Made by a program: the position numbers and the translations under genes. From Brooklawnia cerclae (GTDB taxonomy: Bacteria; Actinomycetota; Actinomycetes; Propionibacteriales; Propionibacteriaceae), in contig NZ_JAAMOZ010000003.1 in the NCBI RefSeq assembly GCF_011758645.1, positions 124,001 through 188,000 on the forward strand: a stretch of DNA of 64,000 nt, written 5' to 3'. The notes beneath the pieces are model-generated. The model had not been told where the DNA came from. It did not search any database and saw nothing but the letters and a program-made list of their open reading frames with translations. This document shows positions 34,530-43,405 of the stretch, in pieces; position 1 is the first letter of the stretch; each line of letters opens with the position of its first letter.

Positions 34530-35498
34530 TCAGACGCCGCGGGAGTGCAGCGCGAGGACGGCGGCGGCCAGGCCCTCGTCCACCACGAGAATGCCGATCG
34601 CCCCGGTGCGCAGAGCGCCCAGGGTACCGGCGGCCTTGGTCTTTCCCGCCGCGATGCCGACGACGATGTCGATGCCCGCCAGTTGATCGATGGTGATGCC
34701 GATCACCCGTTCCGACGCGGGCGGGCCGAGCGGCACACCGTCGATGGTGAAGAACCTGCCGCAGACGTCGCCGACCGGCTTCGCGGCGACCACCTCGACC
34801 ATCTCCTGGTCGTTGAAGTTCATCGCCTCCAGTACCCGGCGCGAGGTCTGGACGCCGAAGTTGCCGATGCCGACGAAGGCCAGATCGCTGGCTGCCGCCC
34901 GGGCGATCGCCATCCGGATCGACGACTCCGACAGCATCGCTCGCTGTGTGGCAGCTGACTCCACGACCGCCGGCGCGTCGAAACGTTCGGAGACCACTCC
35001 GCACTTCTCAGCCAGGATCTGGGTGTTGATGTAGCCGGACGGGCCTGAGTCGAGCAGGGGCATGCCGCCGACCAGCGGGGTGAGCAAAATGTTGGGGTGG
35101 AGCGACAGCCTGGGGATGGCCTCGACCACGTGTCCGAGCGTGAACCCCCAGCTGAATCCGATGCGGTTCGCGCTGGGCGCTCTGCGGGCGAAGACCTCCG
35201 CCCCGAGCTGGGCCACGCACTTCACGTCGGTGGTCGACGCGGACGTCTCGGCCACGAGGGCCTCGCGCAGCCCGAACGTGCGCATCAGCTGGCCCTCGAG
35301 GTCACGGTTGCGCGAGATGTGGTCGTCCCCGGCGATGCGCACCTGGACGATGCCCGACTCGCGGGCGGACGCGAGGATGCGCGACACGCTCGACCGCGAC
35401 AGCCCGAGCCGGCGTCCCACCTGGCCCTGGTCGAGGCCTTCGAGGTAGTACATCCGGGCGGCCTCGATCAGCATCTGGTGGTCGCGTTTGGCAGGCAT
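34530..35498 (-). CDS. SorC-family sugar-binding transcriptional regulator of the PTS operon
   Basis: 322 residues: an N-terminal HTH (AARMYYLEGLDQGQVGRRLG, LSRSSVSRILASAR) and a SorC effector domain with VIGITIDQLAGID and AAGKTKAAGTLGALRTG near the C-terminus. ATG 35498 follows AGGGGG; the open frame beyond to 35840 only translates the repeat cluster. It is the last gene in line with the glucitol-type PTS operon, separated from it by the 35640-35885 repeats, and most likely controls it by sensing the phosphorylated polyol. Confidence 0.88.
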   Translation of the reverse strand: MPAKRDHQMLIEAARMYYLEGLDQGQVGRRLGLSRSSVSRILASARESGIVQVRIAGDDHISRNRDLEGQLMRTFGLREALVAETSASTTDVKCVAQLGAEVFARRAPSANRIGFSWGFTLGHVVEAIPRLSLHPNILLTPLVGGMPLLDSGPSGYINTQILAEKCGVVSERFDAPAVVESAATQRAMLSESSIRMAIARAAASDLAFVGIGNFGVQTSRRVLEAMNFNDQEMVEVVAAKPVGDVCGRFFTIDGVPLGPPASERVIGITIDQLAGIDIVVGIAAGKTKAAGTLGALRTGAIGILVVDEGLAAAVLALHSRGV

Positions 35499-35562
35499 GT
35501 ATCCCCCTGGAACTCGCGGCGCACCACCATGGTGCGTTGGCGAGAAGACGTCAATAAGTTTG

Positions 35563-35574
35563 GCACATACGTGC
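35563..35574. promoter_or_regulatory. Possible operator GCACATACGTGC upstream of the SorC gene
   Basis: Imperfect palindrome (GCAC-N4-GTGC) 65 bp before the SorC start. GCAC/GTGC half-sites also occur near 44161-44176 and 41921-41944 in the PTS operon, so it may be a shared regulator site. Confidence 0.3.
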
Positions 35575-35639
35575 AGATGCGAAAAACCGGGAGGTGCCCC
35601 GGGGCCAGGTGCCCCAGGTCCCTCCCGGCTGTTGCCGCT

Positions 35640-35885
35640 GATCCCTGAGCCTGTCGAAGGTCGTTTCGACGTGCGGCAGGCCCCTGAGCTTGTCGAAGGT
35701 CGTTTCGACAGGCTCAACGAGCGTTTCGACGTGCGGCCGGCCCCTGAGCTTGTCGAAGGTCGTTTCGACAAGCTCAACGAGCGTTTCGACGGGCTCAACG
35801 AGCGTTTCGACGGGCTCAACGAGCGTTTCGACAGGCTCAACGAGCGTTTCGACGAACGGCCCCTGAGCTTGTCGAAGGGCAGCGA
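35640..35885. repeat. TTCGACAGGCTCA-type repeat cluster (about ten copies)
   Basis: Repeats of CCTGAGCTTGTCGAAGGTCG and of CTCAACGAGCGTTTCGAC in tandem, between the PTS operon end and the SorC gene's promoter. The longest and most regular array of the family in the window. Confidence 0.92.
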
Positions 35886-35907
35886 CCCCTCACAGGCTCG
35901 ACGGGCG

Positions 35908-37215
35908 TCACGCGCCGATCATGCCGCGGGTGACGAGCGCATCCTGCAGACGGCGCATCGCGACGAGCGGACGGGTCTCGTCCACCTCGAGGTCGTCGTA
36001 GGTGATGATCTCGCCCTGCTTCTTGGCGACCTTGAGCTTGCTGGTCTGGATCAGGCCGACCGGAATCGCGTTCAGCTCGCGGGCCTTCTCGGCGGGGATG
36101 GCCCAGCCGTAGAAGTGGTGGCCGCCCATGCCCTCCATCGTGGTGCCCGGCTCGAGGTCGAACTTGGCGCGTCCGACCACCTCGGTGCACACGTAGCGGG
36201 ACTGGAAGTCCGCACGGCGGTTGAGGACGGCCTCGCCGATCGACAGGTGGGCCTCGATCGAGGCGATGTGCCACGGCCGGTAGAAGAGGTAGTAGGGGCC
36301 GTGCCCGAGCTTGAGGTAGTCGAGCTCGTGGGTGACGACGTCGCTCTCGGACTTCACGATGGCGAAGACGCCGGGTGCGACGTTGCCGGTGACGTACTCG
36401 ACGCACGGGCCGTTCTCCCAGTCGAGGATGCCGCCGTCGGCCTTCGGGATCAGCGTGGTGATGAGTTCGTCGAGGTTGCACTCAGGGCCGTGCATGCCTT
36501 CGACCTCGACCGGGATACCCGTCGCGTTCGACAGTGCGGCCATCTCGAGCTGGGTCTTGGTGCCGTCGGTGAACTCGGTGAGCATGCGCGGGTTCATCTT
36601 CTTGCGCGCCGCGTCCGCCTCGTTGTCCTCGGGAACCGAGGTGTGGATGTTGACGTTGTTCTTGCCCTTGCCCGCGCAGATGACCTTGAGACCGAGGTCC
36701 TCGGCGTACTCGACGAGCTTGAGGCACTCGACGGGCTCGTCACCGCGCATGACGGTGTAGACCGAGTTGCCGGCGTTGGCCATGGACGACAGCAGGACGC
36801 CCACGGTGATGTCGGCCTCGACCGTCATCAGGGCCACGTCCTTGCTGTGGGCGATACAGGTGTAGGCGATCTGTGCCGCGATCTCGGGAACGCCCGAGAC
36901 CTCGACGACGATGTCCACCGGCAGTTCCGGCATCTTCAGGCCGTCGGTGATCGCCACCGACTTGCCCTCGGTGAGGGCCTTCTTCGCAGCCTCCAGATCC
37001 GCGCCGGCGACCACGACGTCATCGCGTCCCGCATTGCGCAGGGCCGATTCCGCCTTGTCGATGACGATGTCCGCGACCGCCGCGACCGTCAGCCCGGGTG
37101 CTTTGCAGATCGATGCCACCAGGCCCGACCCCATCTGGCCGGCGCCGACGACCCCGACGAGAACCGGGCGTCCAAGCTTCTCCTGGCGTTCCAGGAGACC
37201 TGTCGTGTAACCCAT
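35908..37215 (-). CDS. SAF-domain NAD(P)-dependent oxidoreductase (homoserine-dehydrogenase-like)
   Basis: 435 residues. A Rossmann motif VGVVGAGQMGSG at about 17-28 starts an NAD-binding domain; the middle resembles homoserine dehydrogenase-like oxidoreductases (MTVEADITVG, ICAGKGKNN); the C-terminus has a SAF-like region (AIPVGLIQTSKLKVAKKQGE then ITYDDLEVDET). ATG 37215 is chosen because AAAGGA is six bases upstream; ATG 37221 is too close. It replaces the SrlD-type dehydrogenase expected in a glucitol PTS operon, so it probably oxidises the phosphorylated polyol or its derivative. Exact reaction unknown. Confidence 0.8.
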   Translation of the reverse strand: MGYTTGLLERQEKLGRPVLVGVVGAGQMGSGLVASICKAPGLTVAAVADIVIDKAESALRNAGRDDVVVAGADLEAAKKALTEGKSVAITDGLKMPELPVDIVVEVSGVPEIAAQIAYTCIAHSKDVALMTVEADITVGVLLSSMANAGNSVYTVMRGDEPVECLKLVEYAEDLGLKVICAGKGKNNVNIHTSVPEDNEADAARKKMNPRMLTEFTDGTKTQLEMAALSNATGIPVEVEGMHGPECNLDELITTLIPKADGGILDWENGPCVEYVTGNVAPGVFAIVKSESDVVTHELDYLKLGHGPYYLFYRPWHIASIEAHLSIGEAVLNRRADFQSRYVCTEVVGRAKFDLEPGTTMEGMGGHHFYGWAIPAEKARELNAIPVGLIQTSKLKVAKKQGEIITYDDLEVDETRPLVAMRRLQDALVTRGMIGA

Positions 37216-37291
37216 TTCCATTCCTTTCGTAGGTATTCGAAGGGGCGTGGCGGTCAATGGATGGGCCTGACCGCGCCTCGGAGAGTTGTGC

Positions 37292-37720
37292 TTACTGGGG
37301 TCGTTTCCTGCGCACGAACCGGGAGTTCGTCTCGGGGGTGACCGACGACCGGGCGGTCAGCTGTGCGACGGCCATCTCGACGGCCTGCTTGAACTGCTTG
37401 CCCTCGGCGCGCTCGACCGCGGTGTCCGCGGCCCCCAGGAGCGCCGGGACCGGGCGGAACCGCGCGAACACGCTGATCCCGTTCATGGCCGATGCCCAGG
37501 TGACGCGTCGCTGCTCCGCGTCGACGAGCATGATGACGATCGAACCGCCGCGGAACGACCGCCCCCGCCCCGAGACCAGCATCTCGTCCCTACCCTTCGA
37601 CAGGCGCAGGACGGTGTTCAACTCGGTGCTGTAGGCCCGCTGTTGGAAGAAGGTGAGGACGACCCCCAGCACCATGGCCGCGATCAGGATCGCGGGGAAG
37701 ACCCAGTCGCTCGCCGACAT
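37292..37720 (-). CDS. gutM: GutM-like glucitol operon activator family membrane protein
   Basis: 142 residues with one N-terminal helix (VFPAILIAAMVLGVVLTFF) and a soluble domain containing QQRAYSTELN, VSGRGRSFRGGSIVIMLVD and SAMNGISVFARF, the GutM family pattern. GutM proteins accompany glucitol/sorbitol-type PTS operons in enterobacteria and Gram-positives, where they modulate operon expression. Placed one base after the IIA stop in the same operon. The molecular role here is inferred by family. Confidence 0.85.
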   Translation of the reverse strand: MSASDWVFPAILIAAMVLGVVLTFFQQRAYSTELNTVLRLSKGRDEMLVSGRGRSFRGGSIVIMLVDAEQRRVTWASAMNGISVFARFRPVPALLGAADTAVERAEGKQFKQAVEMAVAQLTARSSVTPETNSRFVRRKRPQ

Positions 37721-37721
37721 G

Positions 37722-38093
37722 TCAGGCTTCGGTGAAGGCGACGGTGGAACCGGCCGCGGGGGCGACGGGAGCGGGTCCGGAGGCCTTCACGGCGCCGGGC
37801 AGCAACTCCTGGTCGGGCTGATTCACGTAGACGACGATGTGGCCGAGTTCGGTCAGGTTGTCGTTGGCGCGGCCACCGACCTCGTCGACCGTGTACGTCT
37901 GCTCGCCGATGACGAGCCGGTCGCCTGCCTGGACGGGGCGGGTCAGGGCCGTGGCATTCGTGTGGACGATGCTGACGTCGGCGAGCGCCTCCGGCACGGG
38001 CTCGCCGAAGAGGATGAGGACGCCTGCCTCGATCATCTCGCCGGCGTCGCCGCCGATCCGGCTGACTTCGGCATTCCAGATGTTGGTGGTCAT
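37722..38093 (-). CDS. srlB: PTS glucitol/sorbitol-type IIA component
   Basis: 123-residue IIA-Gut protein. The phosphorylated histidine is probably His44 in DVSIVHTNA; GVLILFGEPVPEALAD precedes it as in the family. The C-terminus has a Pro/Ala-rich tail. ATG 38093 follows GGAAGGAGA. It takes phosphate from HPr and passes it to IIB in the SrlE-like protein. Confidence 0.9.
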   Translation of the reverse strand: MTTNIWNAEVSRIGGDAGEMIEAGVLILFGEPVPEALADVSIVHTNATALTRPVQAGDRLVIGEQTYTVDEVGGRANDNLTELGHIVVYVNQPDQELLPGAVKASGPAPVAPAAGSTVAFTEA

Positions 38094-38147
38094 GGGGTCT
38101 CCTTCCGGTCGGGTGGGTGCCCGCAGGGGCACCCACCCATGTGGTGA

Positions 38148-39152
38148 TCAGATGAGGAACGACGCCAGGTAGGCGATCGCCACTGCGAGCGGGGACGTTA
38201 CCAGACGGGTGAACAGCACCGCCGAGACACCGACGGACACAGTCTCGGGCTTCGCCTCGCCGAGCGAGAGGCCGACGGGGACGAAGTCACAGCCGACCTG
38301 GCCGTCGATGGCGAACAGCGTCGGGAGCGCGTACTGCACCGGCAGTGCGCCGAGGCCGATCTGCGTTCCCATGAGGACGCCGATCACCTGTGCGATCGCC
38401 GCGCCCGGGCCCAGGATGGGAGACAGGAACGGCAGCGCGACGATGACGCCCAGCAGGATCAGCCCGACCGGGTTGGACGCCAGCGGGGTGACCCACGAGG
38501 CCAGCACGTTCGAGATGCCCGTGTAGTTCACGATGCCGATCAGCAACCCGACATAGGCCATGAACGGGAGCACCGTCTTCAGGATGATGTCGAGGGCCTG
38601 GCGGCCGGACGACAGCAGCGTGTTGATGATGTAGCCGATCGCGTTGCCGAACTTCACCACCCAGGACATGAAGCCCTTCTGCTGCGGTGGCGGGGGCGGT
38701 GTCGGCGCCGGTGTGCTCGCCGGGGTGGCGGCCGCGGTCTGGGCCTGGGCGTCGGCCGCCACCGCGGCGGCTGCCTCAGCGGCTCCGAGCGCCGCGATGT
38801 TGTTCACCCCGACGTCGGAGACGAAGATGTCGTCGGTGATGTACTGGGCCAGCGGCCCGGTCGGCGAGCCGGGGTAGATGTCGACGGTGGGCATCCGCTT
38901 CTTCGGGTAGACACCGATGCGGGCGGTTCCGCCGCAGTTGATGACCACGGCCAGCACCTGCTCGTCCGGCACCTGGTTGGTGAACCCGTCGACGGGTGTC
39001 GCACCGCTGAGCTCGGCGATCTTCGCGGCCACCGGGTGGATGCCGCCGCCGGTCACCGACAGGACGACGTTCTTCTGGTCGTTCGGGGTGAGGACGAGGC
39101 CCTTGCCCCAGCCGCCCGAGCCCTTCGAGACCTTGATGGTGTTGTAGCTCAT
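38148..39152 (-). CDS. srlE: PTS glucitol/sorbitol-type IIB-C (SrlE-like) component
   Basis: 334 residues. The N-terminal IIB domain has the phosphocysteine in VVINCGGTARIGVYPKKR (Cys73), then a Pro/Ala linker at about 125-160 (PTPPPPPQQ), then a membrane part with several helices carrying GLLIGIVNYTGISN and LSPILGPGAAIAQVIG. This is the split arrangement of the Gut family, where half of IIC is fused to IIB. Its ATG overlaps the stop of the IIC gene (ATGA). Confidence 0.92.
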   Translation of the reverse strand: MSYNTIKVSKGSGGWGKGLVLTPNDQKNVVLSVTGGGIHPVAAKIAELSGATPVDGFTNQVPDEQVLAVVINCGGTARIGVYPKKRMPTVDIYPGSPTGPLAQYITDDIFVSDVGVNNIAALGAAEAAAAVAADAQAQTAAATPASTPAPTPPPPPQQKGFMSWVVKFGNAIGYIINTLLSSGRQALDIILKTVLPFMAYVGLLIGIVNYTGISNVLASWVTPLASNPVGLILLGVIVALPFLSPILGPGAAIAQVIGVLMGTQIGLGALPVQYALPTLFAIDGQVGCDFVPVGLSLGEAKPETVSVGVSAVLFTRLVTSPLAVAIAYLASFLI

Positions 39153-39754
39153 TCCTGCACCCCCTGAATGCGTCCGGCCTCGTAGGCCTCGTCGTAGCGC
39201 TTGAAGGTCTCCTCATGCCCGCCCCGCTTGATCAGGACGCCGGTGAGCCACTGCGTGGCGATGCCGCGGATGAGGATGACCACGAGGCCGACGAGGAAGT
39301 ACAGCGCGGCCAGCGTCGCGTACTTGTCGGGTGCGATCTGCAGCACGCCGGCGGACACGCCGCTCCACACGAAGATCTCTCCGGCGTTGGCATGCGGGAA
39401 CAGCGAGGTGATCGGGTGGCAGAACGACACGGTCGAGTCGTAGAAGGCGGGCTTGTAGCGCTCGGGCAGGAAGCGGCCGAACGTGTAGGCCATCGGGTTG
39501 GTCAACAGGAGCATGGCCAGGAACGGCATGATCGTGTACCGGGTCAGCGCCCAGCGGCCGGCCCACTGGATGGCATGGGTGACTCGTTCCTCACCGATCC
39601 AGGTGGTGAGGGCGTACATGAAGGTCAACATGACCATCAGGAGCGGGAGGATGCCGGTGAGCAGGCTCGTGAACGCGTCGGCGCTGGCGTTGAACAGGCC
39701 GATGAAGTGCGTCGCGAACCACGTGATCCCGCGCATCACGGGATTGTTGTCCAT
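39149..39754 (-). CDS. srlA: PTS glucitol/sorbitol-type IIC (SrlA-like) component
   Basis: 201-residue membrane protein forming the other half of IIC. It begins with an ITWFATHFIGLFNASADAF segment, then four to five helices, with GRFLPERYKPAFYDS and SFCHPITSLFPHANAGE in the middle, typical of SrlA. Operon order IIC - IIBC - IIA - GutM is that of gut operons. 95 bp separates it from the enzyme I gene upstream. Confidence 0.92.
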   Translation of the reverse strand: MDNNPVMRGITWFATHFIGLFNASADAFTSLLTGILPLLMVMLTFMYALTTWIGEERVTHAIQWAGRWALTRYTIMPFLAMLLLTNPMAYTFGRFLPERYKPAFYDSTVSFCHPITSLFPHANAGEIFVWSGVSAGVLQIAPDKYATLAALYFLVGLVVILIRGIATQWLTGVLIKRGGHEETFKRYDEAYEAGRIQGVQE

Positions 39755-39849
39755 GAGAACTCCTCGAGTGTTGTGGAACGGACCCGCCTCGTTGCGAGTC
39801 AGGCCGTCGTGGCGGTGTTGCTACCGGGCGGCGTCGCCCGGGGGGATGC

Positions 39850-41556
39850 TCAGTCGAGTGCCAGGGCCTCCTTCACCTCTGGGGTCACCCGTGACCTGAC
39901 CGCCTCCTGGGCGGCTTTGGCGTCAGCCGCGTCGAGCGCGGCCCGGGCCATCTCCTGGCACTTGTCGAGGGTGGTGTGGCGAAGCGCGAACCGCACCTCG
40001 GGCACGGCGGCGATCGACATCGACAGGCTGGTGATTCCCAGTCCGGCGAGGACGAGCGCCATGAGTGGGTCGGAAGCGGACTCGCCGCAGACTCCGACCG
40101 GTCGTCCGAGACGCTGCCCGGCGGCGGCGGTCTGGGCGACCAGCTTCAGTACCGCCGGTTGCCAGCGGTCGATCAGGTCGGCCAGGGCGCCGAGTTGGCG
40201 GTCGCTGGCCATCGTGTACTGGGCGAGGTCGTTCGTCCCGATCGAGGCGAACTGCACATTGGTCAGGACGCGGTCGGCCTGCAGTGCCACGGCGGGCACC
40301 TCGACCATGATCCCGACGTGGTCCAGGCCGGCGGCGTTGGCCATCTCGCGGAAGTCCTTCGCCTCGTCGGCGGTGGAGATCATCGGGGCCATGACCCAGG
40401 CCTCGGTCTGGGGAGTGTCCGCGACGGCCCGGGCGAGCGCTTCGAGCTGGTGGGCGAGCAGTTGCGGGTTGCGGCGGGCTAGGCGGAACGCCCGGATACC
40501 CAGTGCCGGGTTCTCCTCCGGAGTGGTGTTGGCGAAGGCCAGCGGCTTGTCGGCGCCGGCGTCGAGCGTCCGGATGACGACCTTGCGCCCGGCGAAGGCC
40601 GCGAGCACCTGGCGGTAGGCCTCGGCCTGGTTGTCGACGGTGGGCTCTTCCGACTCGTCCAGGAACAGGAACTCGGTGCGGAACAGGCCGACACCCTCGA
40701 CCGCGGTGGCCGCGGCCTGCTCGGCGTCCGCCACGGTGCCGATGTTGGCCAGGAGCTGTACGCGGTGGCCGTCGGCGGTGGCGCCGGGCTCGGTGTCGTC
40801 GAGCAGGCGGCTCCGGTTCGCCATGCGGGTGCGGATCTCGGCCTGGGTCGCCTCGTCGGGGTCGACGACGACACGGTCGTGTGCCCCGTCGACGGCCAGG
40901 AGGGTTCCGGCGGGGATGTCCGCGGCGCCGTCGACCTTGACCACGCAGGGCAGGCCCATCTGCCGGGCGATGATCGCCGTGTGCGAGGTGGGGCCGCCCT
41001 CCTGGGTCACCAGGGCGAGCACCTTGTCCATGTCGAGCGTGGACGTGTCCGCGGGGGTGAGCTCCAGCGCGACGACGACGCCGGGGGCGTCCATCGAGGC
41101 CAGGCCGGGTTCGGGGACGCCGAGGACGCGGGCCACCGCGCGGTCGCGGACGGAGTGCAGGTCGCCCACGCGCTCGGCCATGTAGCCGCCGATCTCGCGG
41201 AACACGTCGGCGAACTCGCCCACGACACGGGTGATCGCGGTGGCGGGGCCCACGCCCGTGCGGATGAGCTGGAGGGAGCGATCCTTGAGCTCCGGGTCGC
41301 CGGCCATCTCGGCGGCGGCCTGGAGGACGGCTCCGAGGGTCTCGTTGTTGCGGTTGGCGTCGGCCGCGGCCTCGAGTTCCTCGGCCACCTGCTGCAGGGC
41401 GTCGGTGAGGCGTCGGACGGCCTCGTCGATCTCGGCCTGTGAGGACGGGCGGGGTTCGTCCGCCGGTGCGGTGACGGGAGCCGAGAACCGGACGCAGGGG
41501 CCCACCGTGGCGGTGGAACCGACGCCGATGCCGTGCAGTACCCGGCTGGAGGTCAC
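39850..41556 (-). CDS. ptsI: PTS enzyme I (phosphoenolpyruvate-protein phosphotransferase), operon-specific
   Basis: 568-residue enzyme I. The N-terminal HPr-binding domain precedes the phosphohistidine motif GGPTSHTAIIARQMGLP; the PEP-binding barrel has GVGLFRTEFLFLDE, IRTLDAGADKPL, FASIGTNDLAQYT and GVCGESASDP. It starts phosphotransfer from PEP to HPr. The GTG start overlaps the HPr stop (GTGA). A complete enzyme I and HPr inside a substrate-specific operon suggests a dedicated chain or that this is the cell's only pair. Confidence 0.95.
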   Translation of the reverse strand: MTSSRVLHGIGVGSTATVGPCVRFSAPVTAPADEPRPSSQAEIDEAVRRLTDALQQVAEELEAAADANRNNETLGAVLQAAAEMAGDPELKDRSLQLIRTGVGPATAITRVVGEFADVFREIGGYMAERVGDLHSVRDRAVARVLGVPEPGLASMDAPGVVVALELTPADTSTLDMDKVLALVTQEGGPTSHTAIIARQMGLPCVVKVDGAADIPAGTLLAVDGAHDRVVVDPDEATQAEIRTRMANRSRLLDDTEPGATADGHRVQLLANIGTVADAEQAAATAVEGVGLFRTEFLFLDESEEPTVDNQAEAYRQVLAAFAGRKVVIRTLDAGADKPLAFANTTPEENPALGIRAFRLARRNPQLLAHQLEALARAVADTPQTEAWVMAPMISTADEAKDFREMANAAGLDHVGIMVEVPAVALQADRVLTNVQFASIGTNDLAQYTMASDRQLGALADLIDRWQPAVLKLVAQTAAAGQRLGRPVGVCGESASDPLMALVLAGLGITSLSMSIAAVPEVRFALRHTTLDKCQEMARAALDAADAKAAQEAVRSRVTPEVKEALALD

Positions 41557-41816
41557 TTCTCGTCCTTCTCGAGCTCGGCGACCAAGGTGTCGAGAGCGGC
41601 GTCCGCGCCGTCCCCCTCGGCCGCCAGGACGACGACATCGCCCTTCTTGGCGCCGAGGCTGAGCACGGACAGGATCGAGGTCGCCGACACGGGGCCCTTG
41701 CCGTCCTTGGAGATCGTCACCGGGATCCCAGCTGCCTTGGCGGCCTGGACGAACAGGGACGCGGGGCGGGCGTGCAGGCCCTCGGCTGCGGCGATGGTGG
41801 CTTCACGGGTGGACAT
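41553..41816 (-). CDS. ptsH: PTS phosphocarrier HPr
   Basis: 87-residue HPr. His15 in AEGLHARPAS is the phosphorylation site; a serine is kept at the regulatory position (Ser47, VSATSILSVLSLGAKKGD). Starts at ATG 41816 with AGAGG upstream and overlaps the enzyme I gene. The 145-bp gap before it carries operator-like motifs, so HPr-EI onward may have an extra promoter. Confidence 0.95.
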   Translation of the reverse strand: MSTREATIAAAEGLHARPASLFVQAAKAAGIPVTISKDGKGPVSATSILSVLSLGAKKGDVVVLAAEGDGADAALDTLVAELEKDEK

Positions 41817-41910
41817 CTTCGGCCTCTTTCGGTGCGGTGTTTCTGTCTGCTGTTGTGAGTTCGGCAACCCTGCCCAGCGACACGTCCATGGTGTCAGCCG
41901 GTTTGCCAAA

Positions 41911-41944
41911 ATGCAAGAAAGTGCTGCTGGTATGCAATTCTGTG
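41911..41944. promoter_or_regulatory. Operator-like sequences between yjbQ-like gene and ptsH
   Basis: An AT-richer stretch with ATGCAAGAAAGTGC and TATGCAATTCTGTG (41931-41944). The latter closely resembles TATGCGATTGTG at 44178-44189 upstream of the first operon gene, suggesting a common regulator, most likely the SorC protein. Confidence 0.4.
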
Positions 41945-41961
41945 CGAAAGCGGATACCGGA

Positions 41962-42492
41962 TCACTCTCCGATGATCGTCACCTGGCATTTGCGTGTGCG
42001 CGCCCGGGCGCGATCGAAGTCGACGAAGAAGATGTAACCGGTGACGCCGAAGGCAAGTTTGCCGTCGGTCACGGGGAACACCTGGCTGGAGCCGATGATC
42101 GTGGACTTCAGGTGCGCGTCGACGTTGAGGAGTTGGCTGCGGTCGCCCCCGGGCAGGTACTCCTTGGCGCTCGGCCAGGTCTCGACCTCCTCGAAGTGCT
42201 TGATGCCCGGGTAGTGGTACCCGTCCGCCGGCGGGAAGTCGTGCTGCTCGGGGACGATCTTGCCGAGCACGGCGTTCAGGTCGCCCTGCAGGTAGTCGGT
42301 GCCGTCCTCGTACTCGTCGTGCACCCACTCGTCGAAATACACCCCGCAGGTGGTGTGCGGCGACATGACCGCGGCCAGGCCGTTGGTGATGCCGCTCGCC
42401 GCGACGGCCTCGCGCACCTGGTCGGTGACATTGATGAAGCTCGGCGTCCCACCGTGGGACTGCAGTTCGAGCGTGGTCTGGTGGACGGTCAT
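41962..42492 (-). CDS. YjbQ/UPF0047-family protein
   Basis: 176-residue protein of the UPF0047 (YjbQ) fold. It shows MSPHTTCGVYFDEW, the family's His-containing signature, and HPGIKHFEE-like and QVFPVTDGKLAFG segments. YjbQ proteins have weak thiamine-phosphate-synthase-like activity in E. coli but their true role is unclear. ATG 42492 follows AGAGGAG. Sitting inside the PTS operon, it may act on a phosphosugar; this is inference. Slightly longer than the E. coli protein. Confidence 0.8.
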   Translation of the reverse strand: MTVHQTTLELQSHGGTPSFINVTDQVREAVAASGITNGLAAVMSPHTTCGVYFDEWVHDEYEDGTDYLQGDLNAVLGKIVPEQHDFPPADGYHYPGIKHFEEVETWPSAKEYLPGGDRSQLLNVDAHLKSTIIGSSQVFPVTDGKLAFGVTGYIFFVDFDRARARTRKCQVTIIGE

Positions 42493-42520
42493 GGCATGGC
42501 TCCTCTGGCTGGTCGGGTGG

Positions 42521-43372
42521 TCACTTGCCGGCGTCGGCGAGCACGCCGACGAACGCCGAGACATCGGCGTCGACGCCCTTGCGCGCCGCGACGGCCAGGT
42601 TCGAGAAGAGGATGACGTTCTCGTCGTCCATCAGCGGCTTGACCGCGTCGTAGGCGGCTTTGGCGGCATACGTGTAGTAGTTGATCTTCCGCACGCCGTG
42701 CCGGATGCAGTTCTGGTACTCGTCGGGATTCAGCCCCGAGCCGCCGTGCATGACGATCGGTACGCCGGTGGTCTCGCGCAGCGTCGTGATGAGGTCGTAG
42801 TCGAGTTGGGGCTTCTTACGGTAGATCCCGTGCACGGTGCCGAAGGACGCGGCCAGGCAGGTCACACCGGTCTCCTTGACGAAACGCGCGGCGACCTCGG
42901 GGTCGGTGTACAGCGTCTCGTCGGCCACTCCCTGGTCGGGGTCGCCGTTCTCGTTGCCCGTCATGACGCCGATCTCACCCTCGACCCCGACGCCACGCTC
43001 GCGCGCCAGTTCGACGACCTCGCGAGTGATCCGGACGTTGTCGTCGTAGCTGTGGTGCGAGCCGTCGATCATGCACGAGTTGAAGCCGATGTCGAGCCCG
43101 GTGCGGATGTAGTCGATGTCGTCGCCGTGGTCGACGTGCAGGACGAATGGGGCCGGTGAGCGCTTGGCGAGGGCGACCATGGCCGGTCCCATGTCCTCGA
43201 TGCTGACGATGCCTTCGTGCACCTGGGCGAACTGCAGGATGATCGGGACACCGGTGCGCTCGCCGACGTCGATCGTGGCCAGGAGCCCTTCGAAGAAGGG
43301 GGTGTTCACCGCTGCCAGGCCGGCGTTGTTCTTCTCGGCCCAGTCGAGGGCCTCGGGCAGTGAGATGAGCAT
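42521..43372 (-). CDS. Class II aldolase (KbaY/GatY/FbaA-B type)
   Basis: 283-residue zinc aldolase. Metal ligands and motifs: VLHVDHGDD, GSHHSYDDN, GEIGVMTGNE, FGTVHGIYRKKP and MHGGSGLNPDEY. The short form resembles tagatose-1,6-bisphosphate or fructose-bisphosphate aldolases of catabolic operons, distinct from the 340-residue glycolytic enzyme at 6134. ATG 43372 with GAAAGGACG upstream. Probably cleaves the ketose phosphate made in this pathway into two smaller units, one of which the adjacent TIM-like protein could isomerise. Confidence 0.88.
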   Translation of the reverse strand: MLISLPEALDWAEKNNAGLAAVNTPFFEGLLATIDVGERTGVPIILQFAQVHEGIVSIEDMGPAMVALAKRSPAPFVLHVDHGDDIDYIRTGLDIGFNSCMIDGSHHSYDDNVRITREVVELARERGVGVEGEIGVMTGNENGDPDQGVADETLYTDPEVAARFVKETGVTCLAASFGTVHGIYRKKPQLDYDLITTLRETTGVPIVMHGGSGLNPDEYQNCIRHGVRKINYYTYAAKAAYDAVKPLMDDENVILFSNLAVAARKGVDADVSAFVGVLADAGK

Positions 43373-43405
43373 GGGAATGACGTCCTTTCGCGTGGGGCCG
43401 AGCGG

